A stretch of 64,000 nucleotides of DNA from Myroides marinus (lineage in GTDB: Bacteria > Bacteroidota > Bacteroidia > Flavobacteriales > Flavobacteriaceae), in assembly GCF_900109075.1 (NCBI RefSeq), contig NZ_FNYS01000002.1, positions 248,001 through 312,000 of the forward strand, written 5' to 3'. The position numbers and the translations under genes were made by a program. Below, one piece after another: positions 54,261 through 62,659 of the stretch; within the stretch, counting starts at the first letter, position 1, and each line of letters starts with the position of its first letter. The notes below the pieces were generated by a model. That model saw only the letters and a program-made list of their open reading frames with translations, had not been told where the DNA came from and did no database searches.

Positions 54261-54830
54261 TTATTTTATAAAGTTCTTTACTAACTCTACAGCTTCATTC
54301 TTAGCTGTATCTAAGTCATAATTCTTAATAATCATGTCAAACTGTGGAGCAGTAGCTAACTCTACAGAAGCCTTAGCGATACGCATATTGATCTTGTCTT
54401 CACTCTCTGTAGAACGTTTCTTAAGACGAATCTTAAGTTCATCTATACTAGGTGGTTTTACGAATACTGCTAAAGTCTCCTCAGGGAATTTGCGCTTAAT
54501 ACGCAATCCTCCAGCCACATCAATATCGAAGATCACATTCTTACCTTCAGCCCATAGACGCTCTACTTCACTGCTTAGCGTTCCGTAGAAGTTATCTCTA
54601 TACACTTCTTCCCATTCTAAGAACTTCTCTCCTTTTATATTTTGTTTAAACTCTTCAAGAGAAATAAAATAGTAATCTTTACCGTTTTCTTCTTCACCTC
54701 TAGGTGCACGAGATGTACAAGAAATAGAGAACGCTAGGTTCAGATCTTCTTGTTCTAATAAATGTTTTACTATTGTAGTTTTACCTGAACCAGACGGTGC
54801 AGAGAAAACGATTAATTTACCTCTTTGCAT
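54261..54830 (-). CDS. gmk: Guanylate kinase
   Basis: The 189-residue enzyme has P-loop FSAPSGSGKTT, the GMP-binding region SCTSRAPRGEENGKDYYFIS with the lid, and FDIDVAGGLRIKR. It turns GMP plus ATP into GDP. It lies 30 bp after yicC in the same direction and 9 bp before nadD. Confidence 0.96.
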   Translation of the reverse strand: MQRGKLIVFSAPSGSGKTTIVKHLLEQEDLNLAFSISCTSRAPRGEEENGKDYYFISLEEFKQNIKGEKFLEWEEVYRDNFYGTLSSEVERLWAEGKNVIFDIDVAGGLRIKRKFPEETLAVFVKPPSIDELKIRLKKRSTESEDKINMRIAKASVELATAPQFDMIIKNYDLDTAKNEAVELVKNFIK

Positions 54831-54860
54831 AATAATATTCTGTCGTGTTGTATATATGGA

Positions 54861-55721
54861 TTAAAGCACGTTTAACACTTGCTCTTTTATTTTCTCTAAC
54901 TCATCTTTCATCTTCACCACTATCTTTTGCATCTCAGCATGGTTAGATTTAGATCCCATTGTATTGATCTCACGCCCCATCTCTTGACCGATAAACCCAA
55001 GTTTACGACCATTAGCTTCAGCTCCTTCTAATGTTTCGATAAAGTAATCTAAGTGTTTACTAAGACGTACTTTCTCCTCCGTGATATCCATTTTCTCTAG
55101 GTAGTAGATTACCTCTTGTTCATATCTATTCTCATCGATATTAAGTTGTAGCTCTACTAGATTAGCACGTAATCTCTCTTTTACAGTCACGATACGCTCT
55201 TTATCCAATACAGACACCTCATCCATATACTTGCGAATGTTACCGATACGAAGTCTAAAGTCATTCTCTAACGAAGATCCTTCACTAGCTCTGAACTCTT
55301 TCATATTAGCGATAGCCTCAGTGATAACTTTCTCTATCTCCTTCCATTCATTCTCGTCTAGTTCGGCACGCTCCACCTTAAGTGCGTCTGGCATACGTAC
55401 AGCCATCTTCATTAATTCTGTAGCATCAGCATCTGGAATGATCGCTTTCATCTGATCAATATATGCCATCACGATAGGTCCATTAATCTTGTTAGAAGTT
55501 TCTTCTGCTGTGATCTCGCTGTATAACGAAAAATCAACTTTTCCACGCTCTAACTCTTGAGCGATAAGGTTGCGCAGTGGTAACTCTTTCTCTCTATATG
55601 TCAAAGGCAATCTAACATTTAAGTCTAAGCTTTTGCTGTTTAGTGATTTTACTTCTACTGTGATTTTCTTTGTTGGTAACTGCAAACATGCTTTACCAAA
55701 CCCTGTCATCGATTGTATCAT
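54861..55721 (-). CDS. yicC: YicC/YloC-family endoribonuclease
   Basis: The 286-residue protein opens with the family signature MIQSMTGFGKA and ends with the DUF1732-like region GRKLGFIGQEMGREINTMGSKSNHAEMQKIVVKMKDELEKIKEQVLNVL. E. coli YicC is a metal-dependent endoribonuclease that cuts small RNAs. It is first in an operon with gmk and nadD, a common grouping. A -7 element lies 21 bp upstream. Confidence 0.93.
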   Translation of the reverse strand: MIQSMTGFGKACLQLPTKKITVEVKSLNSKSLDLNVRLPLTYREKELPLRNLIAQELERGKVDFSLYSEITAEETSNKINGPIVMAYIDQMKAIIPDADATELMKMAVRMPDALKVERAELDENEWKEIEKVITEAIANMKEFRASEGSSLENDFRLRIGNIRKYMDEVSVLDKERIVTVKERLRANLVELQLNIDENRYEQEVIYYLEKMDITEEKVRLSKHLDYFIETLEGAEANGRKLGFIGQEMGREINTMGSKSNHAEMQKIVVKMKDELEKIKEQVLNVL

Positions 55722-55741
55722 ATATTAAAAAATAATAGGTG

Positions 55742-55749
55742 CAAAGGTA
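55742..55749 (-). promoter_or_regulatory. Candidate -7 element (TACCTTTG) of yicC-gmk-nadD
   Basis: Full match to TAnnTTTG on the minus strand, 21 bp upstream of the yicC start, giving a very short leader. Confidence 0.55.
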
Positions 55750-56080
55750 TGAAAATCATTACTAACTAGCTTATAAATAGCACAAAATCCTACACTCCTC
55801 ACAATTTCTTTTCTCATTATCAACGAATTCCATCGGCGTACACTATATCTACTAACATATACAGCAATTCGAACATCTCATTCGTTAACTACTCAAAGAG
55901 AACAATAAGTATGCTTTAAACATAAATAGATAAAGAGGAATAGATAATATATATAAGAAGTATACACAACAATTGGCCACTTTTGACCTCATTTGACGAT
56001 AATGGTCACGCATGCTCTTTTTGGTCGAGAATGAAGATTTAAAAAACCATCAATCAATTAACAATCAATACTATACGTAA

Positions 56081-56182
56081 TTTTAATTTTGATTTGTTTT
56101 GATACTGTTTGGAACATCCCCGTATTTACTTGGGTTAAGAGGCTGTTTTCAAAACGACACCAAACCCGTACCCAAACAATCT
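56081..56182 (-). repeat. Dispersed non-coding element, copy B
   Basis: The reverse complement aligns without gaps over 102 positions to 7226-7327 (about 83 identities by hand). GTTTGG pairs perfectly with CCAAAC, 65 positions apart. In copy A the same arms pair with one wobble. Shorter matching pieces continue on the far side at about 55985-56035 after a more variable spacer. It lies in a gene-free region like copy A. Confidence 0.7.
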
Positions 56183-56297
56183 ACTAACCAACTTAGACTA
56201 ACAAAGAGATGAATCTCTAAAACAAGACAGCCAAAACAGGTCAATATAACCATAAGTGACCAAATTAATCACTGCTTACTGACATCAGATATAAGCA

Positions 56298-56326
56298 TAA
56301 AAAAAGAGAGCTATAAAGCTCTCTTT
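56298..56326 (-). terminator. Orphan terminator-like hairpin
   Basis: AGAGAGCT-(TATA)-AGCTCTCT type stem. On the minus strand a run of seven T follows (plus strand: TTTT). No gene ends here. Confidence 0.5.
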
Positions 56327-56707
56327 TATGTTGTATTCTCCTACAATTTTTTCGTTTCATCGTTACCATAGGAGATAACCAAAACAACCATAACTATGAA
56401 CTACGCCTTCTAAGTCCTTATTTAGACCACCACAATCTACAAAGTCAGCAATAGTTTAGTATCGACGATGAAACTATGTGAATTAAATTTTGTAATCAAA
56501 ACTGAACAACCTAACCTAAACCTTCTGTTTTAATTTAATCCCCAAGCACTTAAAACTTTTTCTTTCTTTTCTTTTATAAAGGAATTATAGCAATTCTTCC
56601 CTTTCGTTTTCATTATTAAGACACCGAACATCACATTTGGTCACACATTTTTTTAAAAAAAATTACAAAAAAAATATAACACAATGAAAACCAACTAAAT
56701 AAAAAGT

Positions 56708-56740
56708 AAAAAAATAAGCTAAGGCACTAGGTGCCTTAGC
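56708..56740 (-). terminator. Orphan terminator-like hairpin (end of a possible ncRNA)
   Basis: GCTAAGGCAC (56718-56727) / GTGCCTTAGC (56731-56740) with a 3-nt loop. On the minus strand TTATTTTTTTAC follows. No gene ends here. It fits the end of a minus-strand transcript from the promoter-like site at 57173. Confidence 0.5.
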
Positions 56741-57165
56741 TCAAAACATTAAATAAAAACCTAATTAATTGATTTTTTGAAAGCCAAAAAAGTCAACTTA
56801 CACAAACACAAACTTTAATTACTTAAAGTTCTCTGTTTTATTTTAGAGCTGTGGGGCGAAGTAATTGCTCAGTATATATCTTATTCTATTTATATCAGAT
56901 CATAGTTGTAACTCCCTCCAGAATGAGATTACTCATCATTGATTATATCTCTTACTCTCAGGTTACTCTTCCAAAAGTCTTTAAATAATTCCATCTTATG
57001 GGATAAACTTGTTCAAAACGGATAAAACAGCGACTGAAACGTAGCCTCTCTCTATTGAATACTAGAACAAAAGAAAATAAATACCCTATCCGTCAAGTAG
57101 TAAAGTACACTAATCAAAATACAGCGGCCTAAGTATCCTCAATATAAACACTCCTAACTAAAGAC
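56716..57165 (-). ncRNA. Candidate ~450-nt non-coding transcript
   Basis: A -33/-7 pair at 57173-57206 and a terminator at 56708-56740 on the same strand bracket about 450 nt with no reading frame longer than some 14 codons. A small hairpin ATGAG-TAAT-CTCAT lies within. It is not tmRNA, RNase P RNA or SRP RNA by any motif I can see. This is inference from flanking signals only. Confidence 0.3.
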
Positions 57166-57172
57166 AATCAAT

Positions 57173-57206
57173 CAAACATAAATCAATAATAGTGTAATAC
57201 TTCAAA
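57173..57206 (-). promoter_or_regulatory. Candidate promoter with -33 TTTG and -7 TATGTTTG
   Basis: On the minus strand TTTG (57203-57206), 22-base spacer, TATGTTTG (57173-57180). It faces into the gene-free stretch and away from the small membrane gene at 57293. Confidence 0.45.
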
Positions 57207-57292
57207 CAATGTCTGTACACATACAGACTTTATCTATCTATATATCTTATCTTTAGACTATAACTACACAACATAACTAAATCGCTAAAACT

Positions 57293-57490
57293 ATGGTAAC
57301 TATTAAGAGAAAAGTCATCTCGACTTGCTTTGTACTCGTTCTCTTCTTTACAGGAGTACATACGTATGACCTCATCATATTATATAGACATACAGGAGCT
57401 ATCTCATATAAAGATTTCTTACCATTGATCCCTTTAGTTATACCAGCAGGTATATTTTTTAACGCTCTATTTCTTCAGAAGAAACAGTAA
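57293..57490 (+). CDS. Small two-helix membrane protein, unknown
   Basis: The 65-residue ORF has two hydrophobic stretches (about 9-28 and 42-59), a basic start (MVTIKRK) and a basic end (LQKKQ), so it looks like a small inner-membrane protein. A 7/8 -7-like site (TATCTTTA, 57248-57255) is 37 bp upstream, and the bidirectional terminator at 57663 lies downstream. No family is recognised. It could be spurious, because the surrounding region is otherwise non-coding. Confidence 0.45.
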   Translation: MVTIKRKVISTCFVLVLFFTGVHTYDLIILYRHTGAISYKDFLPLIPLVIPAGIFFNALFLQKKQ

Positions 57491-57662
57491 CGAAACATAC
57501 CATTGCTTAGAACTACAGTACATAATATCTAATCCATCAGAATAGTGCAGATATTAGTTCAAACAACAAAAGAAGATGTTTACTATGGTAATTGATTTAT
57601 CTAAGATTTTGAATATTGGCCTACTATTCTAGTGAAAGGGTACGATTAAAAATACAGAAAAC

Positions 57663-57692
57663 AAAAAGGGTGTCCCAGAAGGACACCCTTTT
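57663..57692. terminator. Terminator after the trhO-trhP operon
   Basis: AAAAGGGTGTCC-CAGAA-GGACACCCTTTT, a 12-bp GC-rich stem, just after the stop of the ArsC-like gene. Confidence 0.88.
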
Positions 57693-57699
57693 CATCTAT

Positions 57700-58056
57700 T
57701 TACTTATTTTTCACTTGTTCTATAGCAGCTTCAACTACTTTCTTACTGTTCCCCACATAGATGTTACCATCGATAAACATCACAGGGCGGTTAAGGAAAG
57801 TGTATTGCTCCAAGATCAGTTTTTTGAAGTCTTCTTCTTGAAGGTTCTTATCCTTTAGTCCTTCACTCTTGTATAGTTGAGCACGTTTATTAAATAGCTT
57901 TTCGTAGCTACCTACTAACTTATACATCTCATCTAACTGCGGTGCAGTCACAGGATTCTTCTTAATCTCTTGTAGTTCGAAACTCTCTATCTCTGGCATC
58001 TCTGCTAAGATACGCTTACATGTACCACAAGTACTTAGGTAATATATCTTTCTCAT
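57700..58056 (-). CDS. ArsC/Spx-family thioredoxin-fold protein
   Basis: The 118-residue protein has an N-terminal thioredoxin-like fold opening RKIYYLSTCGTCKRIL, with a C10-G-T-C13 pair. The ArsC family segment FNKRAQLYK lies mid-chain, and the C-terminal part (LNRPVMFIDGNIYVGNSKK) has the cis-Pro region. Arsenate reductases use one N-terminal Cys plus a downstream Cys/Arg set, which is not clear here. CxxC is more like Spx or a redox protein. It is the fourth gene of the tRNA-hydroxylation operon, 1 bp after the ferredoxin gene, so a redox role there is possible. Confidence 0.8.
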   Translation of the reverse strand: MRKIYYLSTCGTCKRILAEMPEIESFELQEIKKNPVTAPQLDEMYKLVGSYEKLFNKRAQLYKSEGLKDKNLQEEDFKKLILEQYTFLNRPVMFIDGNIYVGNSKKVVEAAIEQVKNK

Positions 58057-58057
58057 A

Positions 58058-58288
58058 TTATACGTCTTTTACGGTAATGATGTGTACTGGACAAACTTTC
58101 TCTGCTTGTTCACATGCCTCTAAAATAGTATAATCTGGTGACTTTAGCGTATGAAATCCTTTATTATTAACTGATTTCAACAGAACCGTCTTACCATCTT
58201 TCTTAGACATCTGAAACTGTTGAGGGGCTACCTCTACACAGTAATTACATCCGATACACTTATCTCGTTGTAGAGTAACTATGACCAT
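58058..58288 (-). CDS. Small 4Fe-4S ferredoxin
   Basis: The 76-residue protein has C11xxC14xxC17 and C66-P near the C terminus, the classic ligands of one [4Fe-4S] cluster (C59 is extra). It overlaps the U32/TrhP gene by one base (TAATG), so it is translated with it. A ferredoxin tied this tightly to TrhP, which carries an Fe-S cluster, may feed it electrons. That link is inference. Confidence 0.85.
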   Translation of the reverse strand: MVIVTLQRDKCIGCNYCVEVAPQQFQMSKKDGKTVLLKSVNNKGFHTLKSPDYTILEACEQAEKVCPVHIITVKDV

Positions 58289-59529
58289 TATGCTTCTACT
58301 ATTTTATACAGTTTATCTGATAGACGTATTCTAAAAGGTATCTTAATAGTACAATCATCTCCTTTAGTGGCTTTCTCTACCTTCTGTTCGTTTACGAATA
58401 GCTCATCTACGATTAACTCCTGTGCTCCTGTACTCGGCCCAGTGATAAGGATCTTATCTCCTATCTTGATATCATAAGCCTCGATTTTAAACTCTCCGAT
58501 AGATGCCTTTTGGAAGTAGTGTGCCGCTTTACCTACATACACTTTCTTCTGCGTAGCGTTACTACCTGGATTATCACTCCACTCACCTAATTTCTGTCCT
58601 AAGTAGTATCCACTCCAGAATCCACGGTTATACACCGTCTCTAAAGCCTTCATCCACTCCGCTACTTTCTCTTGAGAATAAGTACCATCAGCGATAGAGT
58701 CAATAGCCTCGCGGTAAGTATGTATCACTGTAGCTACATACTCAGGAGCTCTACCTCTACCCTCTATCTTCAGTACCTTAGTACCTGCATCGATTACTTG
58801 ATCTAAGAAGTCTAACGTACACAAGTCTTTAGGAGACATCATATACTCGTTATCTATCTCTATCTCAAAACCAGTTTCTTGGTCTATAACGGTGTATTTC
58901 TTACGACAGTTTTGTTTACACGCTCCTCTGTTAGCAGATGAGTTATGTGAGTGTAAGCTTAAGTAACATTTACCAGATACTGCCATACACAATGCTCCGT
59001 GACCGAAGATTTCTATCTCTATTAAGTTACCAGATGGTCCCTTAACTTGCTCTCTTTCGATCGCTTCAGTAATCTTCTTCACTTGGCGTAAGCTCAGCTC
59101 ACGCGAAAGAACAATAGTATCAGCGAATAAACTGTAGAACTTAACAGTCTCAATGTTTGTCACATTTAGCTGAGTAGAGATATGCACTTCTAACCCAATA
59201 GCTCTCGCAGATGCGATAACTGCCTGGTCAGATGCAATAACAGCTGTAAGCCCTGCCTCTTTTGCTTTATTCAATAAGGTCTTAACCACTGATAAGTCAT
59301 GGTCATAAACGATAGTGTTTAATGTCAAATAAGTACGTACATTCTTCTCTTTACATCTTCTCGCGATCTCTTCTAAATCGTCAATAGAAAAGTTCACTGT
59401 AGAACGCGCACGCATATTCAATTGGTCTACTCCGAAATATACTGAGTCTGCACCGTTATCTAATGCGGCCTGTAAAGACTCGAAGTTACCTGCAGGAGCC
59501 ATTAGCTCTACTCTTCCTGAAACTGTCAT
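58288..59529 (-). CDS. trhP: Peptidase U32 family protein, TrhP-like tRNA uridine-34 hydroxylation enzyme
   Basis: The 413-residue protein has a U32 TIM barrel at about 5-320 and the signature FGHGALCMAVSGKCYLS. Cysteines C181, C188, C204 and C237 have the spacing of the [4Fe-4S] ligands known in U32 proteins. The C-terminal U32_C domain is residues 329-413. In E. coli TrhP (YegQ), with prephenate, makes 5-hydroxyuridine at wobble U34 of tRNAs. RlhA and UbiU are related, so the assignment rests on length and neighbours. It lies 10 bp after trhO and overlaps the ferredoxin gene. Confidence 0.85.
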   Translation of the reverse strand: MTVSGRVELMAPAGNFESLQAALDNGADSVYFGVDQLNMRARSTVNFSIDDLEEIARRCKEKNVRTYLTLNTIVYDHDLSVVKTLLNKAKEAGLTAVIASDQAVIASARAIGLEVHISTQLNVTNIETVKFYSLFADTIVLSRELSLRQVKKITEAIEREQVKGPSGNLIEIEIFGHGALCMAVSGKCYLSLHSHNSSANRGACKQNCRKKYTVIDQETGFEIEIDNEYMMSPKDLCTLDFLDQVIDAGTKVLKIEGRGRAPEYVATVIHTYREAIDSIADGTYSQEKVAEWMKALETVYNRGFWSGYYLGQKLGEWSDNPGSNATQKKVYVGKAAHYFQKASIGEFKIEAYDIKIGDKILITGPSTGAQELIVDELFVNEQKVEKATKGDDCTIKIPFRIRLSDKLYKIVEA

Positions 59530-59539
59530 ATTCTTTATC

Positions 59540-60898
59540 TTAGTCTATTATTTTATACAATTGGTCATTCTTACGAATACGGAAGTTTAACTCCATAGTC
59601 ATCTTATCTCCATTATTAGCTGTACTAACCTCAGCTCCATTCACCATCATCTTCTCTATAGTTAGTCTCTCATCACCTGTAGTAGGTCCTACGATAGCTA
59701 TTTTATCTCCAACGTTTAACTCTCTGTCAACAATAAACTGCCCTACACTCGCTTTAGTAAAGTAGTGCTGAGCTGTACCGATAAGTACTTTTCGTTCTAC
59801 TTGTTTCTTGCGGATTTGTGTTACTGCACTTACCTTCACTGCCTTGATCTCATCAGTAGCACTGCGTTCTCCTTGGAACTTTAATGCTTCTGAACGCCCT
59901 TTTTTGAACACTAAGTTTCCTTTTTGTACTCCTTGACGTAAGCGTTTTTGTTCATCCTCTGGTAATTGAATGATGTCTAAACACTCATCAGAACAACATC
60001 CGTGCATCTTCTCAGCACACTCATCACACTGAATGAACAATAAGTGACATGCTTCATTAGCACAGTTTACGTGAGTATCACATGGTTTACCACATTGGTG
60101 GCAGTTAGAGATAATATCGTCAGTGATACGCTCTCCAAGACGGTGGTCAAACACGAAGTTTTTACCAATGAACTTACTCTCTAATCCTTCTGCTTTTACC
60201 TGACGAGTGTACTCGATAATACCTCCTTCTAATTGGTATACATTCTTAAACCCATTGTGTTTAAAGTAAGCTGATGCTTTCTCACAACGGATACCTCCTG
60301 TACAGTACATCAATAAGTTTTTCTCCTCTTTGATATCCTCTAATTGGTCTTTAATGATTGGCAGTGATTCACGGAAAGTGTCCACGTCTGGAGTGATCGC
60401 TCCTACGAAGTGTCCTACTTCACTCTCGTAGTGGTTTCTAAAGTCCACTACTACTGTGTTAGGATCCTCTAATAATTCATTGAATTCTTTTGCCTTTAAG
60501 TGAATTCCCTTATTAGTAACATCGAATGTATCGTCGTTTAATCCGTCTGCTACAATCTTATTTCTAACCTTTACTGTTAGTTTTAAGAATGATAAGTCGT
60601 CTTGTTCTACCGCTACATTCAGACGGATTCCTTTCATAAAGTCATACTGCTCTAACGTATCTCTAAATGCATCAAACTGTGATGCAGGTACAGACATCTG
60701 AGCATTAATACCCTCATGAGCTACATAAGTACGTCCTAAAGCGTCTAATGCATCCCAAGCACGGAATAAATCGTCTCTAAATTGTTGTGGGTTTTCTATT
60801 TTGGCGTACGCATAGAAAGATAAAGTCAAACGGTTCTCTCCCGCTTGTTCGATAAGTTCTGCTCTTTCTTCTGCGCTTAATGTGTTATACAGTTGCAT
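59540..60898 (-). CDS. trhO: tRNA uridine-34 hydroxylase TrhO (rhodanese) with an added U32_C-like C-terminal domain
   Basis: The 452-residue protein has an N-terminal acylphosphatase-like domain (about 25-120), a rhodanese domain with catalytic C199 (MYCTGGIRCEKAS), and a Cys/His-rich segment at about 265-310 (CHQCGKPC ... CCSDEC). E. coli TrhO is about 350 residues. Here an extra domain at 370-452 is about 45% identical (38 of 83 positions by hand) to the C-terminal domain of the adjacent TrhP. TrhO makes the O2-dependent 5-hydroxyuridine at U34. Both routes are encoded together, and trhO is first in the operon. Confidence 0.9.
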   Translation of the reverse strand: MQLYNTLSAEERAELIEQAGENRLTLSFYAYAKIENPQQFRDDLFRAWDALDALGRTYVAHEGINAQMSVPASQFDAFRDTLEQYDFMKGIRLNVAVEQDDLSFLKLTVKVRNKIVADGLNDDTFDVTNKGIHLKAKEFNELLEDPNTVVVDFRNHYESEVGHFVGAITPDVDTFRESLPIIKDQLEDIKEEKNLLMYCTGGIRCEKASAYFKHNGFKNVYQLEGGIIEYTRQVKAEGLESKFIGKNFVFDHRLGERITDDIISNCHQCGKPCDTHVNCANEACHLLFIQCDECAEKMHGCCSDECLDIIQLPEDEQKRLRQGVQKGNLVFKKGRSEALKFQGERSATDEIKAVKVSAVTQIRKKQVERKVLIGTAQHYFTKASVGQFIVDRELNVGDKIAIVGPTTGDERLTIEKMMVNGAEVSTANNGDKMTMELNFRIRKNDQLYKIID

Positions 60899-61267
60899 GC
60901 TATATACTTTTAAGTGTAGATTATATATGTTTGAAATCCTAAATGGAAGAATTTCGGTGCAAAGATAATATTTTGCTCAATAATGGAGAATTAAACATCA
61001 TAAAAATTGCATAAATAACTAAATATCAAACTATTCTAGGTTATTTTTATAACCTCAGCTTCTAAAACATTAATTCGATAATGAATAATCTCCTCAAAAT
61101 AAATGGAATAAATACAGTCTGGCAATTTCACTTATATTAGAATAAATGCATCTTCTAAAAACTCCTTAAAATATCCCTATAAACAGCCATTTTAGTACTA
61201 CAAATACACTTAAGTAGTTATATATAAAACATTTATACAGATATTTGTTTGAACTAAAATTGTAAAA
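60899..61267. other. Intergenic region between trhO and the DUF4870 gene
   Basis: About 369 bp of AT-rich sequence. The trhO -7 element is at the left. I see no other supported feature and no clear promoter for the plus-strand gene. Confidence 0.5.
60960..60967 (-). promoter_or_regulatory. Candidate -7 element (TATCTTTG) of the trhO-trhP operon
   Basis: Full match to TAnnTTTG on the minus strand, 62 bp upstream of trhO. No good -33 was seen. Confidence 0.5.
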
Positions 61268-61597
61268 ATGGATAATAAAACTTTATCAATCGTATCGTAC
61301 ATCACTGTAATAGGATGGATAGTAGCCTTCTTTTTAGGCAAAGAAAAAGCAGATAACTTACTAAAGTATCACCTTAGACAAGCTCTAGGTGTAGTGGTTC
61401 TAAGTTTCGCTTTAGGAATAGTAATACAAGTAGTAGCTAGAATACTGCCAGCTATGGCTATGCTAATAAGCTCAGTATTATACCTTATCTCAATTGGATA
61501 TATGGTAATCGGTATTCTTAACGCAGCAGGTGAAAAACAAAAACCATTGCCTATTATCGGACAATGGTCAGATAAGACGTTCTCATTTATTAAATAG
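61268..61597 (+). CDS. DUF4870-family membrane protein
   Basis: The 109-residue protein has three hydrophobic helices, about 7-23 (SIVSYITVIGWIVAFFLG), 40-60 and 64-84. It has the family's short motif with a charged turn (GKEKADNLLKYHLRQALG) that resembles Tic20-like small membrane proteins. The function is unknown. The gene ends at a strong terminator that it shares with the converging DinB gene. Confidence 0.82.
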   Translation: MDNKTLSIVSYITVIGWIVAFFLGKEKADNLLKYHLRQALGVVVLSFALGIVIQVVARILPAMAMLISSVLYLISIGYMVIGILNAAGEKQKPLPIIGQWSDKTFSFIK

Positions 61598-61606
61598 TAT
61601 ACTTAT

Positions 61607-61635
61607 AAAAGGGGGTACTGTGATACCCCCTTTAC
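61607..61635. terminator. Bidirectional terminator between the DUF4870 and DinB genes
   Basis: AAAGGGGGTA-CTGTGA-TACCCCCTTT, a 10-bp GC-rich stem. Confidence 0.85.
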
Positions 61636-61640
61636 TATAC

Positions 61641-62087
61641 TTAGGCTTTAAAGTCAAAATCCTCAAAGATTTGCTCTAAGTGATGTTCCAAATGAGAAAC
61701 ATAGTCAGCAAACAGAAACGATAATGTATGACCATTGGCCGTATGCTTATCTAAGACCTCTGGAGAAATAGTACAAATAAGGTTTAGCAAAAAAGCATTG
61801 TACATCTTCCACGTATCTATCACTAATTCTTGTGACATCTGCTGATATGACGTGGCTAATACCCACTCATTTTGTGCGTAAGAAATAACAGGATTAGCTT
61901 CAAACTGCCCTCTCACAAAACGGTGATGGTTATTAGTAGCACTGTCTATTAGATGTCCTACTAGCTCTTTCTTACTCCATTTGTCTGGAGCTGTTTTATG
62001 AGCAAACTCTTCTTCTGTAAACGCGTTTAGTTTACTGGGTAAGGTATCTATATAATACTGTAATTTACTAAGGTCTGATGTTTTCAT
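61641..62087 (-). CDS. DinB-superfamily protein
   Basis: The 148-residue protein forms a four-helix bundle with metal-ligand histidines spaced as in the DinB/YfiT superfamily: KKELVGHLIDSATNNHHRF (His) and the C-terminal DYVSHLEHHLEQIF (His pair). The family includes thiol-dependent metalloenzymes (bacillithiol transferases). The protein is cytoplasmic. It is 81 bp downstream of the VOC gene and may share its transcript. Its substrate is unknown. Confidence 0.85.
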   Translation of the reverse strand: MKTSDLSKLQYYIDTLPSKLNAFTEEEFAHKTAPDKWSKKELVGHLIDSATNNHHRFVRGQFEANPVISYAQNEWVLATSYQQMSQELVIDTWKMYNAFLLNLICTISPEVLDKHTANGHTLSFLFADYVSHLEHHLEQIFEDFDFKA

Positions 62088-62168
62088 ATTGTTTAATCAA
62101 TTTAAAGTAAAAGTAAAAAAAGCCCCCCTATAGGTAGCTGATAATTATACGGAGTGCGTCTGACAAAA

Positions 62169-62546
62169 TTAGATATTATGGGCTATACGCCAAAGAACAC
62201 CTGAAGGGTCTATGAGTACAAAGTCTCTCATACCCCACTCACGATCTTCTACATCAGTAAGTCTAATAGAATACTTAGTCTGTAAATCAAGATTAACTAT
62301 ATGGGTGTACCAGTCATCAGCATTCTCTACTTGTAAGTGAAACATCATATTCTCTGATGCTTCTTGATTATAAAAGTTCTGTAGAAAGAACTTCTGTGTA
62401 CCACATGCTAATAGACATAGTTCATCACTCTGCCATAAAGTATCAAATCCTAAAGCGGTATAGAATGATATAGATGTTTCAAAGTCCTTACAAGGAATGA
62501 AAGGCTTTAGATCGATTATAGCTAAATCAAGTGTATTCTGTTTCAT
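62169..62546 (-). CDS. VOC-superfamily (glyoxalase/bleomycin-resistance-like) protein
   Basis: The 125-residue protein has the paired beta-alpha-beta-beta-beta modules of VOC proteins: PFIPCKDFETSISFYTALGFDTLW at the start and GMRDFVLIDPSGVLWRIA at the end. The typical DPxG turn is present, but the metal-ligand set is not clear. Small single-domain VOC proteins often bind or detoxify a small molecule. The function is unassigned. Confidence 0.8.
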   Translation of the reverse strand: MKQNTLDLAIIDLKPFIPCKDFETSISFYTALGFDTLWQSDELCLLACGTQKFFLQNFYNQEASENMMFHLQVENADDWYTHIVNLDLQTKYSIRLTDVEDREWGMRDFVLIDPSGVLWRIAHNI

Positions 62547-62607
62547 TAGTTCTAATTATTAAATCACCATACACTAACAAAAATAATAGATACTATGATA
62601 AAAACAT

Positions 62608-62633
62608 AAAAAAAGCTACTCCGAAGAGTAGCT
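62608..62633 (-). terminator. Terminator of the tandem lipoprotein pair
   Basis: AGCTACTC-CGA-AGAGTAGCT stem, seven T following on the minus strand, about 26 bp after the stop codon. Confidence 0.8.
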
Positions 62634-62659
62634 CTAAAATTATATGAAAGTGTTAGTCC

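Larger units (their letters stand above)
55722..57292. other. 1.57-kb region without a recognised gene
   Basis: No convincing reading frame is present on either strand. It holds the yicC promoter, the second copy of the dispersed element (56081-56182), two minus-strand terminator-like hairpins (56298-56326 and 56708-56740), a minus-strand promoter-like site (57173-57206), and the promoter-like site before the small membrane gene. The two terminators with no gene behind them suggest non-coding transcripts on the minus strand. Confidence 0.6.

Noticed and set aside
57616..57858. Plus-strand frame across the terminator and the ArsC-like gene
   Set aside because: It crosses the strong terminator at 57663 and is antisense to a well-supported gene.
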